DNA of 14,492 nucleotides from Anaerolineae bacterium (GTDB lineage: Bacteria > Chloroflexota > Anaerolineae > Anaerolineales > Villigracilaceae): the NCBI GenBank assembly GCA_003484265.1, contig DNDO01000029.1, forward strand, positions 1-14,492, read 5' to 3'. This document shows positions 1 through 6,908 of the stretch, in pieces. The notes under the pieces were generated by a model. The model saw nothing but the letters and a program-made list of their open reading frames with translations, searched no databases and was not told where the DNA came from. Every line of letters starts with the position of its first letter. Position 1 is the first letter of the stretch. Made by a program: the position numbers and the translations under genes.

Positions 1-306
1 ACCGTTTCGCTTGAAAGCGAATCTTCCCTGGCGCTTTTGCCCGGCTACCGCGTGGCTGGCAAGACCGGTACTGCACAGATCCCCACGGATTATGGTTATG
101 ACCCGAACCACACCAACGCATCCTTCATCGGCTGGGGGCCGGTGGACGACCCTCGCTTCCTGATCTACGTCTGGCTCCAGGAACCTCAAACATCCATCTG
201 GAGTTCGCAGACCGCCGCCCCTGTCTTTTCAATAGTTGCCGAACAAACCGTCATCGCGCTTAACATCCCCCCCGATTTGGTTCGCAACCAGTATGGATCA
301 CGCTGA
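1..306 (+). CDS. ftsI: FtsI/PBP2-type peptidoglycan transpeptidase, C-terminal fragment
   Basis: This is the 3' end of a class B penicillin-binding protein; its 5' part lies before the window. The frame is open from base 1 for 101 codons and ends at TGA 304-306. Codons 17-25 read YRVAGKTGT, the KTG box of the penicillin-binding transpeptidase domain. The stretch after it (ASFIGWGPVDDPRFLIYVWL) is the usual beta-strand region that follows the KTG box. Such proteins crosslink septal peptidoglycan in partnership with FtsW, which is encoded further downstream here. The SxxK and SxN motifs are outside the window and cannot be checked. The stop overlaps the murF start (TGATG), so the two are probably translationally coupled. 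The symbol ftsI rests on the dcw context; a general PBP2 name would be equally safe. Confidence 0.9.
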   Translation, partial: TVSLESESSLALLPGYRVAGKTGTAQIPTDYGYDPNHTNASFIGWGPVDDPRFLIYVWLQEPQTSIWSSQTAAPVFSIVAEQTVIALNIPPDLVRNQYGSR

Positions 307-1730
307 TGCTTACTCTTGCCGACGCACTCGAAGCCACCACCACTTTTCGTCCGCAGGCCGCAACGGTCATCACGGAGGCGGTAATCGATTCGCGTCAAAC
401 GATTCCCGGCTCCCTGTTCGCTGCCATTCCCGGGGATAAAGTGGACGGACATGACTTCGTCGAAGAAGCTTTCCGGCGGGGGGCGTCTTTTGCTTTAATT
501 CAACGCGAAGTGAACGCTTCCTTCCGGACCCTCGACCTGCGGGCCGTTTCATCGAACGACTCTTATCTGGATGTCGATTTCTCAATTCCACTATGTTTGC
601 GTGTGGAAAATACCGTGACGGCTCTGCAGCAGATCGCGCGTTTCTGGCGCAGGAAACTCAATCTGCGTGTGATCGGCATCACCGGCAGTGTCGGCAAATC
701 CACAACAAAGGAAATGGTTGCCGAAGTCCTGAGCACGCGTTATCACACATTGAAAAGCCCGGGCAATCTGAACAACGAGATCGGTCTGCCGCTCACGATG
801 ACTCGGTTGAGTTCCGGGTATCAACACGCCGTGCTCGAAATGGGATTCTACGTGCCAGGCGAGATCGCTTTCCTTTGCGATATTGCACTCCCGCAGGTTG
901 GGGTTGTGACGAATGTTGGCACCGTCCATGCGGAACGAGCCGGGTCACAGGAGGCAATCGCACGCGGGAAGGCGGAATTGGTTCAGGCGTTGCCCGCGGC
1001 TCCAGAAGGTGTGGCAATCCTCAACTTTGATGATCCGTGGGTCCGCAAAATGGAAGAGAAAACAAAGGCGCGAGTCTTCTTTTATGGCCTGTCTCCCGAA
1101 GCGCATCTGTGGGCGGACCGCGTAGAAGGACTCGGCTTGGACGGTATCCGTTTCAGAATGCATTATCAAGGGGAGGAATTGAATGTGAAGATTCCCCTGA
1201 TCGGTCGTCACTCGGTGCATACTGCCTTGCGCGCCTCGGCTGTGGGTCTTGCGGAGGGTATGAATTGGCAGGAAATCATCGAAGGCTTAAATCAGGGACA
1301 TATGCAATTGAGGCTCGCTGCGGTACGTAGTACAACCGGCGCGTTGCTTCTGGATGATTCGTACAATGCCTCGCCGGAGTCGATGCTTGCTGCGCTAAAC
1401 CTGCTCGACGAACTGGACGGGCGCAAGGTGGCTGTGTTGGGAGATATGCTCGAACTCGGTCCGTACGAACGCGGCGGACACGAGATGGTCGGTTTGCGCG
1501 CGGCGCAGGTGGCGGATGTATTGCTCACGTTGGGCGAACGTGCGCATATCATTGCCGAAGCCGCGCGCCGCGCAACCGGCAAAAAGAAAACCATTTTAGA
1601 GTTTGACAATGTCGAGCCGCTGGTGGACTGGCTGGGCAGCAACCTCACAAAAGCCGATGTTGTTCTTATCAAAGGTTCACATGGTCTGCGCATGGACCGC
1701 ATTACCAGTTCATTGGAGGTGCGTTCATGA
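306..1730 (+). CDS. murF: UDP-N-acetylmuramoyl-tripeptide--D-alanyl-D-alanine ligase (MurF)
   Basis: MurF is the cytoplasmic ATP-dependent ligase that adds D-Ala-D-Ala to UDP-MurNAc-tripeptide, the last soluble step before MraY. At 474 aa it is of normal family length. The N-terminal Mur domain shows DSR at residues 28-30 and DGHDF from residue 47. The central domain has the P-loop GITGSVGKST at 124-133, with Lys131, followed by NLNNEIGLPL from 154. The C-terminal domain has DDSYNASPES at 350-359, a MurF hallmark, and GDMLELG after it. The ATG start overlaps the ftsI stop by one base, and the end overlaps mraY by 4 nt (ATGA). Its D-Ala-D-Ala substrate would be made by the Ddl encoded at 9764. 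The gene follows ftsI directly with no murE between them. I see no odd residues in the motifs. Confidence 0.97.
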   Translation: MLTLADALEATTTFRPQAATVITEAVIDSRQTIPGSLFAAIPGDKVDGHDFVEEAFRRGASFALIQREVNASFRTLDLRAVSSNDSYLDVDFSIPLCLRVENTVTALQQIARFWRRKLNLRVIGITGSVGKSTTKEMVAEVLSTRYHTLKSPGNLNNEIGLPLTMTRLSSGYQHAVLEMGFYVPGEIAFLCDIALPQVGVVTNVGTVHAERAGSQEAIARGKAELVQALPAAPEGVAILNFDDPWVRKMEEKTKARVFFYGLSPEAHLWADRVEGLGLDGIRFRMHYQGEELNVKIPLIGRHSVHTALRASAVGLAEGMNWQEIIEGLNQGHMQLRLAAVRSTTGALLLDDSYNASPESMLAALNLLDELDGRKVAVLGDMLELGPYERGGHEMVGLRAAQVADVLLTLGERAHIIAEAARRATGKKKTILEFDNVEPLVDWLGSNLTKADVVLIKGSHGLRMDRITSSLEVRS

Positions 1731-2722
1731 CAGAGAATAACGCTTTTGTTCTGGGACTTGCCATGTTCTCCTTCGTGATGACGGTCATCTGGGGTACGCC
1801 GCTATTGCGTGTGTTACGTCACTTCCGCATTGGAAAACTTATCCGTGTGGATGAGCCCGGTCATCACAACGTGAAAATGGGGACCCCCACAATGGGCGGC
1901 GTGCTGTTCATTGTGCCGGTCCTATTATTGACGGGTCTGCTGAATGCAGCAAACTTCATCGGCTTCGATGTGATCGGCACTTCGGTGCTGGTGCCATTGA
2001 TTGTGCTCGTCAGCTACGGCGTGCTTGGCGCATTGGACGACTGGGAAGGTGTCCGCGGGAAACGCCGCGGCGAGGGAATGCGCGCCCGCACAAAATTTGC
2101 CGCACAGGTCGTCCTGGCATTGGGTACCGCGTATGTATTGAAGGAATTCCTCGAAGTCCCGGAGATGATCCTGCCCGGTATCAAAGGCGGGATCGAACTG
2201 GGTTGGTGGTACATCCCGGTTGCGGCGTTCATCATCGTGAGCGAATCGAACGCAGTCAACTTCACGGACGGGTTGGATGGTCTCGCCGGGTTGATCTCTG
2301 CAACCGCTTTCGCCGCCTTCGGTGGCATCGCACTTATGCAGGGACAGATCTTTCTGGCGCGTTTTTGTTTCACAGTAGTCGGCGCATTGTTCGGTTTCCT
2401 GTGGTTCAACGTGCATCCCGCAGAATTGTTCATGGGAGATACCGGGTCGTTGTCGCTCGGCGCGACGCTGGCAGTCGTTGCATTGATGACCGGTCAATGG
2501 CCCCTTTTGCTGGTCATCGCGATCATTCCGCTGAGTGAAGCATTGAGCGTTGTCATCCAGGTCGGTTATTTCAAACTGACCAAAGGCAAACGTTTCTTCA
2601 AGATGGCGCCCATCCATTTGCATTTCGAGTTGCTCGGCTGGAGTGAAACGCAGGTTGTCCAGCGTTTCTGGCTGATCGCCCTGCTCGCAGGTATGGTCGG
2701 TGTGGGACTGGCTTTGGTATGA
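1727..2722 (+). CDS. mraY: Phospho-N-acetylmuramoyl-pentapeptide-transferase (MraY)
   Basis: MraY is an integral membrane enzyme that transfers phospho-MurNAc-pentapeptide to undecaprenyl phosphate, giving lipid I. The 331-aa product has about ten hydrophobic segments. Family motifs appear in order: GTPTMGG at residues 52-58, the DD pair at 104-105 (GALDDW), NFTDGLDG at 178-185, and FMGDTGS with Asp238. Near the C-terminus is MAPIHLHFE at 293-301. In well-studied MraY enzymes that last segment is usually a triple histidine (PIHHHFE or PLHHHFE); here the middle one is Leu298. The remaining catalytic aspartates and both flanking histidines are present, so activity is expected. ATGA overlaps couple it to murF upstream and murD downstream. 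Confidence 0.97.
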   Translation: MTENNAFVLGLAMFSFVMTVIWGTPLLRVLRHFRIGKLIRVDEPGHHNVKMGTPTMGGVLFIVPVLLLTGLLNAANFIGFDVIGTSVLVPLIVLVSYGVLGALDDWEGVRGKRRGEGMRARTKFAAQVVLALGTAYVLKEFLEVPEMILPGIKGGIELGWWYIPVAAFIIVSESNAVNFTDGLDGLAGLISATAFAAFGGIALMQGQIFLARFCFTVVGALFGFLWFNVHPAELFMGDTGSLSLGATLAVVALMTGQWPLLLVIAIIPLSEALSVVIQVGYFKLTKGKRFFKMAPIHLHFELLGWSETQVVQRFWLIALLAGMVGVGLALV

Positions 2723-4131
2723 CGATGAAAAATTGGAACGGCAAACGCGTACTCATCCTGGGAGCCGCCCGTCAGGGGCTTGCCCTCGCGCGTTGGCTTT
2801 CCATCCACGGAGCGCAGGTCACTTTGAGCGATATGCGCAGTGAAGATGAATTACGAGTGGCGCGCGAATCGCTTGCCGAGTTTGGGATCACCTGGGCTTT
2901 GGGCGGACATCCGCTTGAACTGCTTGATTCAACCGATATGCTTTGTCTTTCTGGAGGAGTCCCGCTCACGCTTCCCATTGTGGCTGACGCGGTTTCGAGG
3001 GGCATTCCCCTCTCGAACGACTCACAGATATTCATGGAAGTGGTTCCCTGCAAAACGATCGGTATCACCGGCTCGGCGGGCAAGACAACCACAACAACGC
3101 TTGTTGGAAATATGGCGAAACTTGCGTATCAGAAGGAAGAAGTCAGAGCGCAGAACATGCAATCTTCTGCTTATGTTGGCGGGAACATTGGCGACCCCTT
3201 GTTGAACTACGTGGATAAGATGAAAGCAAATGATATTGCAATCATGGAACTCTCATCTTTTCAATTGGACCAGATGACCATTTCCCCAAACATAGCCGCG
3301 ATATTGAATATCACACCTAATCATCTTGACCGTCACAGCACAATGGAGGCGTACACTGCCGCGAAGGCGCGCATCCTTGAGTTTCAATCGAAGGATGATA
3401 CAGCCGTTCTTGGATACGACGACAAAGGCGCGTGGAATTTGCGAAACAAAGTCAACGGCAAATTGTTCACGTTCAGCATGAACGATTTGGATAAAGGACT
3501 TGACGGCGCATATTTTCAAGAAGGCTTGCTGCATCTGCGCGATGGAAATAAAAATTCACCACTGATCTCGCGCGAAAAGATCCAATTGCGCGGCGATCAT
3601 AATGTACAGAACGTCCTTGCCTCATTTACCATCGGCCATGCCGCAGGATTTCCATTAGATGCGATGTTCGAAGCGGTGGAGGAATTTCGAGGCGTGCCGC
3701 ATCGCCTGGAGTTTGTCCGGGAGTGGAACGGCGTGCGTTGGTACAACAATTCGATCGCGACAGCGCCTGAGCGGACGATTGCCGGAATCCGTTCGTTCGA
3801 TGAGCCGATTGTGTTATTGCTCGGCGGGCGAGACAAAGACCTTCCATGGGAAGATTTGATTGCGCTGGCGAATGAACGCGTTGATCATATGATCCTGTTT
3901 GGTGAAGCGGCGGAAAAGATTCAGAAAACGGTGGCAGGCTTCGGGTTCGGAAAGATGCGGTTTTCCGTCGCACGCGTGAATGGTTTGCAGGAAGCTGTCC
4001 GTAAAGCCGCTGAGATCGCCAAGTCTGGTGATGTCGTATTGTTTTCACCGGGCGGCACGAGTTTCGATGAGTTCAACGACTTTGCTGATCGCGGAGAAAG
4101 GTTTACAACATGGGTGCACGAACTTTCGTAA
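2719..4131 (+). CDS. murD: UDP-N-acetylmuramoyl-L-alanine--glutamate ligase (MurD family)
   Basis: MurD-family ligases add glutamate (normally D-Glu) to UDP-MurNAc-L-Ala in the cytoplasm. The 470-aa product starts with a Rossmann-like segment (VLILGAARQGLALARWL). The ATP loop GITGSAGKTTT is at 115-125 with Lys122. ELSSFQL, NITPNHLDRH and the carbamoyl-lysine region AAKARI follow, then LLGGRDKDLPW and a FSPGGTSFDEF segment near the end, all typical of MurD. The motif normally read as NDSKATN is NNSIATA at residues 343-349, so Asp, Lys and Asn are replaced. That pattern could mark a lineage-specific or MurD2-like ligase; the sequence alone does not settle whether L- or D-Glu is used. An in-frame ATG at 2725 is an alternative start. 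The 3' end overlaps ftsW by 22 nt. Confidence 0.92.
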   Translation: MTMKNWNGKRVLILGAARQGLALARWLSIHGAQVTLSDMRSEDELRVARESLAEFGITWALGGHPLELLDSTDMLCLSGGVPLTLPIVADAVSRGIPLSNDSQIFMEVVPCKTIGITGSAGKTTTTTLVGNMAKLAYQKEEVRAQNMQSSAYVGGNIGDPLLNYVDKMKANDIAIMELSSFQLDQMTISPNIAAILNITPNHLDRHSTMEAYTAAKARILEFQSKDDTAVLGYDDKGAWNLRNKVNGKLFTFSMNDLDKGLDGAYFQEGLLHLRDGNKNSPLISREKIQLRGDHNVQNVLASFTIGHAAGFPLDAMFEAVEEFRGVPHRLEFVREWNGVRWYNNSIATAPERTIAGIRSFDEPIVLLLGGRDKDLPWEDLIALANERVDHMILFGEAAEKIQKTVAGFGFGKMRFSVARVNGLQEAVRKAAEIAKSGDVVLFSPGGTSFDEFNDFADRGERFTTWVHELS

Positions 4132-5354
4132 ATGATCGTCTGACTTTTTCTTTCACAAGGAACTGGGCGCGCAGTGTGGATATTCCGATGCTGTTGTCAG
4201 TTGTTGCCTTGATTGTGTTCGGGTTGATTATGTTGTATTCTGCGTCTTTCGACTTTTCGTTCAACGAATATGGTTCGGCAACCTATATGTTCAACCGCCA
4301 GGTCAGATGGCTCGGGCTTGGCCTCTTGCTGGCTTTCATCCTTTCATTGTTTGATTATCATCACTGGCGCAGGATGGTTTTGGTTGCAATGCTTGCCACC
4401 ATCGGATTGCTTGTCACTGTGTTGATCGTCAACGAAAGCAGGCTGGGAGCCTCCCGCGCTTTGGTGAACGGCTCCTACCAGCCGTCGGAGCTTGCCAAGT
4501 TGGTTGCCGTGCTTTACCTTGCCGTATGGTTGTATTCTAAACGGCAGTTCCTGCATGATGTGACGATCGGGTTGATTCCGCTGGGCGTTATTCTTGGGAT
4601 CATCGGCGGTTTGATATACCTGCAACCGGACTTAAGCGCCGCTGGTACGGTGTTGATCCTTGGCGGGTTGTTGTTCTTTCTGGCTGGCGCGGATTTGAAA
4701 CAGATCTTATTCCTGTTGATCCTTGCGTTCTTCATGGGTTGGATCGTTGTGCAGTTCAGCGCCACGGGGCAGGACCGCGTGGATTCATTCCTTGCTGGTC
4801 TGCAGGACCCGAAGAATGCTTCGTATCATGTACAGCGCTCCTTCGAGGCTGTCATCAAAGGAGGCATCTTTGGCGTGGGGCTTGGGCAGGCTGACACAAA
4901 ATTAACAGGTTTGCCCTTCGCGCCAACTGATAGTATCTTTGCGGTTGTAGCGGAGGAACTTGGATTGTTCGGTTCCTTGGTGCTTATGTCTTTATATGCT
5001 GTATTGATCTGGCGCGGATTTGTGATCGCCCGCCTCGCGCCGGATATGCTCGGAACCCTGCTTGCTTCCGGCATGACAATGTGGATCGGTATCGAAGCGT
5101 TGATCAACATGTCGGTGATGGTCGGTCTGATGCCGTTCGCAGGGAACGCTCTGCCGTTTGTCAGCGCGGGCGGTTCGAACTTGATCTCGACTCTGTGCGC
5201 TGTTGGTATTATGTTGAACATTTCGCGCCAGGGTAGTGATGCAGTAGTCGAAGATAATGAACGGAGGTCATTCGGTGCGGTTATTGATTTGCGCCGGGGG
5301 AACAGGAGGCGGAGTGTATCCCGCACTCGCCGTTCTCACCGCGCTAACGTCTAG
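4110..5354 (+). CDS. ftsW: SEDS-family septal peptidoglycan polymerase FtsW
   Basis: FtsW is a membrane glycosyltransferase that polymerises lipid II at the septum together with its class B PBP, here the upstream ftsI product. The 414-aa product has a short cytoplasmic N-terminus and about ten membrane segments. SEDS signatures are YQPSELAKLV in the first half, LQPDLSAAGT around Asp174, the RSFEAVIKGGIFGVGLGQ loop, and PTDSIFAVVAEELG. Asp274 in that last motif matches the position of the putative catalytic aspartate of FtsW/RodA. PFVSAGGSNLIS follows near the end. The ATG at 4110 has a GGAGAAAGG stretch just upstream (4093-4101) and lies inside murD. The last 26 residues, with nine arginines, are encoded within the start of murG in another frame. 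RodA is the alternative name, but the dcw position favours FtsW. Confidence 0.93.
   Translation: MGARTFVNDRLTFSFTRNWARSVDIPMLLSVVALIVFGLIMLYSASFDFSFNEYGSATYMFNRQVRWLGLGLLLAFILSLFDYHHWRRMVLVAMLATIGLLVTVLIVNESRLGASRALVNGSYQPSELAKLVAVLYLAVWLYSKRQFLHDVTIGLIPLGVILGIIGGLIYLQPDLSAAGTVLILGGLLFFLAGADLKQILFLLILAFFMGWIVVQFSATGQDRVDSFLAGLQDPKNASYHVQRSFEAVIKGGIFGVGLGQADTKLTGLPFAPTDSIFAVVAEELGLFGSLVLMSLYAVLIWRGFVIARLAPDMLGTLLASGMTMWIGIEALINMSVMVGLMPFAGNALPFVSAGGSNLISTLCAVGIMLNISRQGSDAVVEDNERRSFGAVIDLRRGNRRRSVSRTRRSHRANV
5263..5277 (+). promoter_or_regulatory. Ribosome binding site that places murG start at GTG 5275
   Basis: GGAGG at 5263-5267 sits 7 nt before GTG 5275-5277. An in-frame ATG at 5257 lies upstream of this Shine-Dalgarno, so its first codons would be the ribosome site itself. 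The GTG start also puts the MurG glycine loop at residues 8-13, the usual distance from the N-terminus. I infer that GTG is the true start. Confidence 0.75.
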
Positions 5355-6366
5355 GGTCCTGGATGTGGATACGCTGTGGGTGGGCGGTGAAGGCGGTATG
5401 GAGGAGGCGCTGGTGAAACGCCGCGGTATCGCCTTCCGATCCATCCCCTCCGCCGGTCTGCACGGCGTTGGCATTGCCGCCCTGCCGCGCAATATAACGA
5501 AACTTGCGCACGGTGTTTTTGCCGCCCGCAGGATCCTGAACGAATTCAATCCGGATGTATTGTTTTTTACCGGCGGTTACGTGGCGGCGCCCATGGCTCT
5601 GGCGGGATGGTCGGTTCCCACCCTGCTCTACGTGCCTGATATTGAACCGGGCATGGCCTTGAAATCGCTGGCAGGCTTTTCCGATGCGATCGCAGTCACG
5701 ACCGAGCAATCGCAAAAGTTCTTTAATAAAAAAGTGGTCGAGACAGGGTACCCGCTTCGTCCGGACCTTGCAGTTTGGGACCGCGAAACAGCCAATCGCC
5801 ACCTCGGAATTACCGGTAACCTTCCAGTCCTGCTGGTCTTTGGCGGGAGCAAGGGAGCGCACTCGATCAACCTGGCGCTTCTGGACTGCCTGCGGGCATT
5901 GCTCGAAAAATTCGAGATCATCCACCTCTCCGGTGAAATGGACTGGGATTATGTCCGCCATCATCGAGAGCAGCTGCCGATGGAACTTGCCGCCCGTTAC
6001 CATGCCATGCCCTACCTCCACGAAATGGGAGCGGCGCTCGCGGCGGCAGATCTGGTCGTCTCGCGCGCTGGAGCATCCACATTGGGAGAGTTCCCGTTAT
6101 TCGGACTGCCCGCCATACTTGTGCCGTACCCGTATGCGTGGCGGTATCAGAAAGTAAATGCAGATTACCTTACGAACCGCGGCGCGGCGGTCATATTGGA
6201 AGACCGTCTTTTGAAAGAGGAATTGTTGAACACGTTAACCGTACTTATTGAGAACCCGAATAAATTACAAGCCATGCGCGCGGCGATGTTCGAATTGTCC
6301 CACCCGCGCGCCGCGGAGAAAATTGCCGGCGTATTGACGGGGCTGGCAGGAGAGAAAAACTCATGA
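5275..6366 (+). CDS. murG: UDP-GlcNAc:lipid I N-acetylglucosaminyltransferase (MurG)
   Basis: MurG is a peripheral GT-B glycosyltransferase on the cytoplasmic membrane face that converts lipid I to lipid II. The product is 363 aa from GTG 5275 (369 aa from ATG 5257), normal for the family. The N-terminal loop is AGGTGGGVYPALA; family members nearly always have GGTGGH there, so Gly13 replaces a conserved histidine. FTGGYVAAPMALA matches the second acceptor loop. The usual HEQN-xPG segment reads YVPDIEPGMALK from residue 119. The donor domain keeps GGSKGAHSIN at 190-199, SRAGASTLGE at 263-272, and a YQKVNADYL segment in place of the usual HQxxNAxxL. These differences recur at conserved positions, so it is a divergent MurG, and its place between ftsW and murC supports the call. 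Its TGA overlaps the next gene's ATG. Confidence 0.92.
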   Translation: MRLLICAGGTGGGVYPALAVLTALTSRVLDVDTLWVGGEGGMEEALVKRRGIAFRSIPSAGLHGVGIAALPRNITKLAHGVFAARRILNEFNPDVLFFTGGYVAAPMALAGWSVPTLLYVPDIEPGMALKSLAGFSDAIAVTTEQSQKFFNKKVVETGYPLRPDLAVWDRETANRHLGITGNLPVLLVFGGSKGAHSINLALLDCLRALLEKFEIIHLSGEMDWDYVRHHREQLPMELAARYHAMPYLHEMGAALAAADLVVSRAGASTLGEFPLFGLPAILVPYPYAWRYQKVNADYLTNRGAAVILEDRLLKEELLNTLTVLIENPNKLQAMRAAMFELSHPRAAEKIAGVLTGLAGEKNS

Positions 6367-6893
6367 TGAGTATAGTTTATGTCTTCTGGATGTACATCAT
6401 CCTCTTTGGAGTGATCGGCGCAATGCGCGGCTGGGCAAAGGAACTGCTTGTTGCTTTCAGCGTGATCCTTTCCCTGGCGCTCAACCACGTAATGCGTAAA
6501 TATATTCCCTTGGCAAGCGGCATGGCTGAAACAGACCCGTCCTTATTCTGGGTGCGGACGATCATCCTGCTTGTGCTGGTCTATTTCGGTTATCAGACAG
6601 TTGTCAGCATCCCACATCTTGCCTCACGCGCCGCGCGCGAAAGATTACAGGACACTCTTTTCGGCGCAATCGTGGGCGGGATAAATGGATATCTCGTTTC
6701 CGGTTCGGTGCTGTATTACATTCATATCGCTGATTATTCGTTCCAAAATGTAATAACCAAGCCCACAGACCCTAATTTGCTGCAAACCGTCAATCAGATG
6801 ATGTTGTATATGCCGCCGCAGCTTTTAGGCGAGCCTGGCATCTACTTTGCCGTAATCCTTGCCATGGTTTTCGTTTTGGTCGTTTACATATAA
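6363..6893 (+). CDS. CvpA-like small integral membrane protein
   Basis: This 176-aa product consists mostly of hydrophobic segments: roughly residues 4-20, 28-45, 63-83, 100-120 and a last one that runs to the very C-terminus (about 158-176). Near the first helix, GVIGAMRGWAKELL resembles the G-x-x-R-G turn that marks the CvpA family (colicin V production protein-like). That family is widespread, poorly understood and linked to envelope functions. No catalytic motif is visible. The ATG overlaps the murG stop as ATGA and has AGGAGAG (6348-6354) at good spacing; a second ATG at 6366 is possible. murC starts 15 nt downstream. Tight placement between murG and murC suggests an envelope role, but that is inference. 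I assign no gene symbol because the similarity is weak and judged by eye. Confidence 0.7.
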   Translation: MMSIVYVFWMYIILFGVIGAMRGWAKELLVAFSVILSLALNHVMRKYIPLASGMAETDPSLFWVRTIILLVLVYFGYQTVVSIPHLASRAARERLQDTLFGAIVGGINGYLVSGSVLYYIHIADYSFQNVITKPTDPNLLQTVNQMMLYMPPQLLGEPGIYFAVILAMVFVLVVYI

Positions 6894-6908
6894 AGGTTAA
6901 TTGCTGAC

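Noticed and set aside
1925..2623. Open frame of 232 codons on the minus strand inside mraY
   Set aside because: It is fully antisense to a strongly supported mraY and shows only polar, low-complexity composition with no family motif; a shadow frame.
5257..5259. ATG 5257 as the murG start
   Set aside because: Its codons contain the GGAGG that correctly spaces GTG 5275; it would need a separate ribosome site, which is not seen.
5344..6021. Open frame of 225 codons on the minus strand inside murG
   Set aside because: Antisense to murG, with no recognisable motif and unlikely His/Arg/Gln-rich composition.
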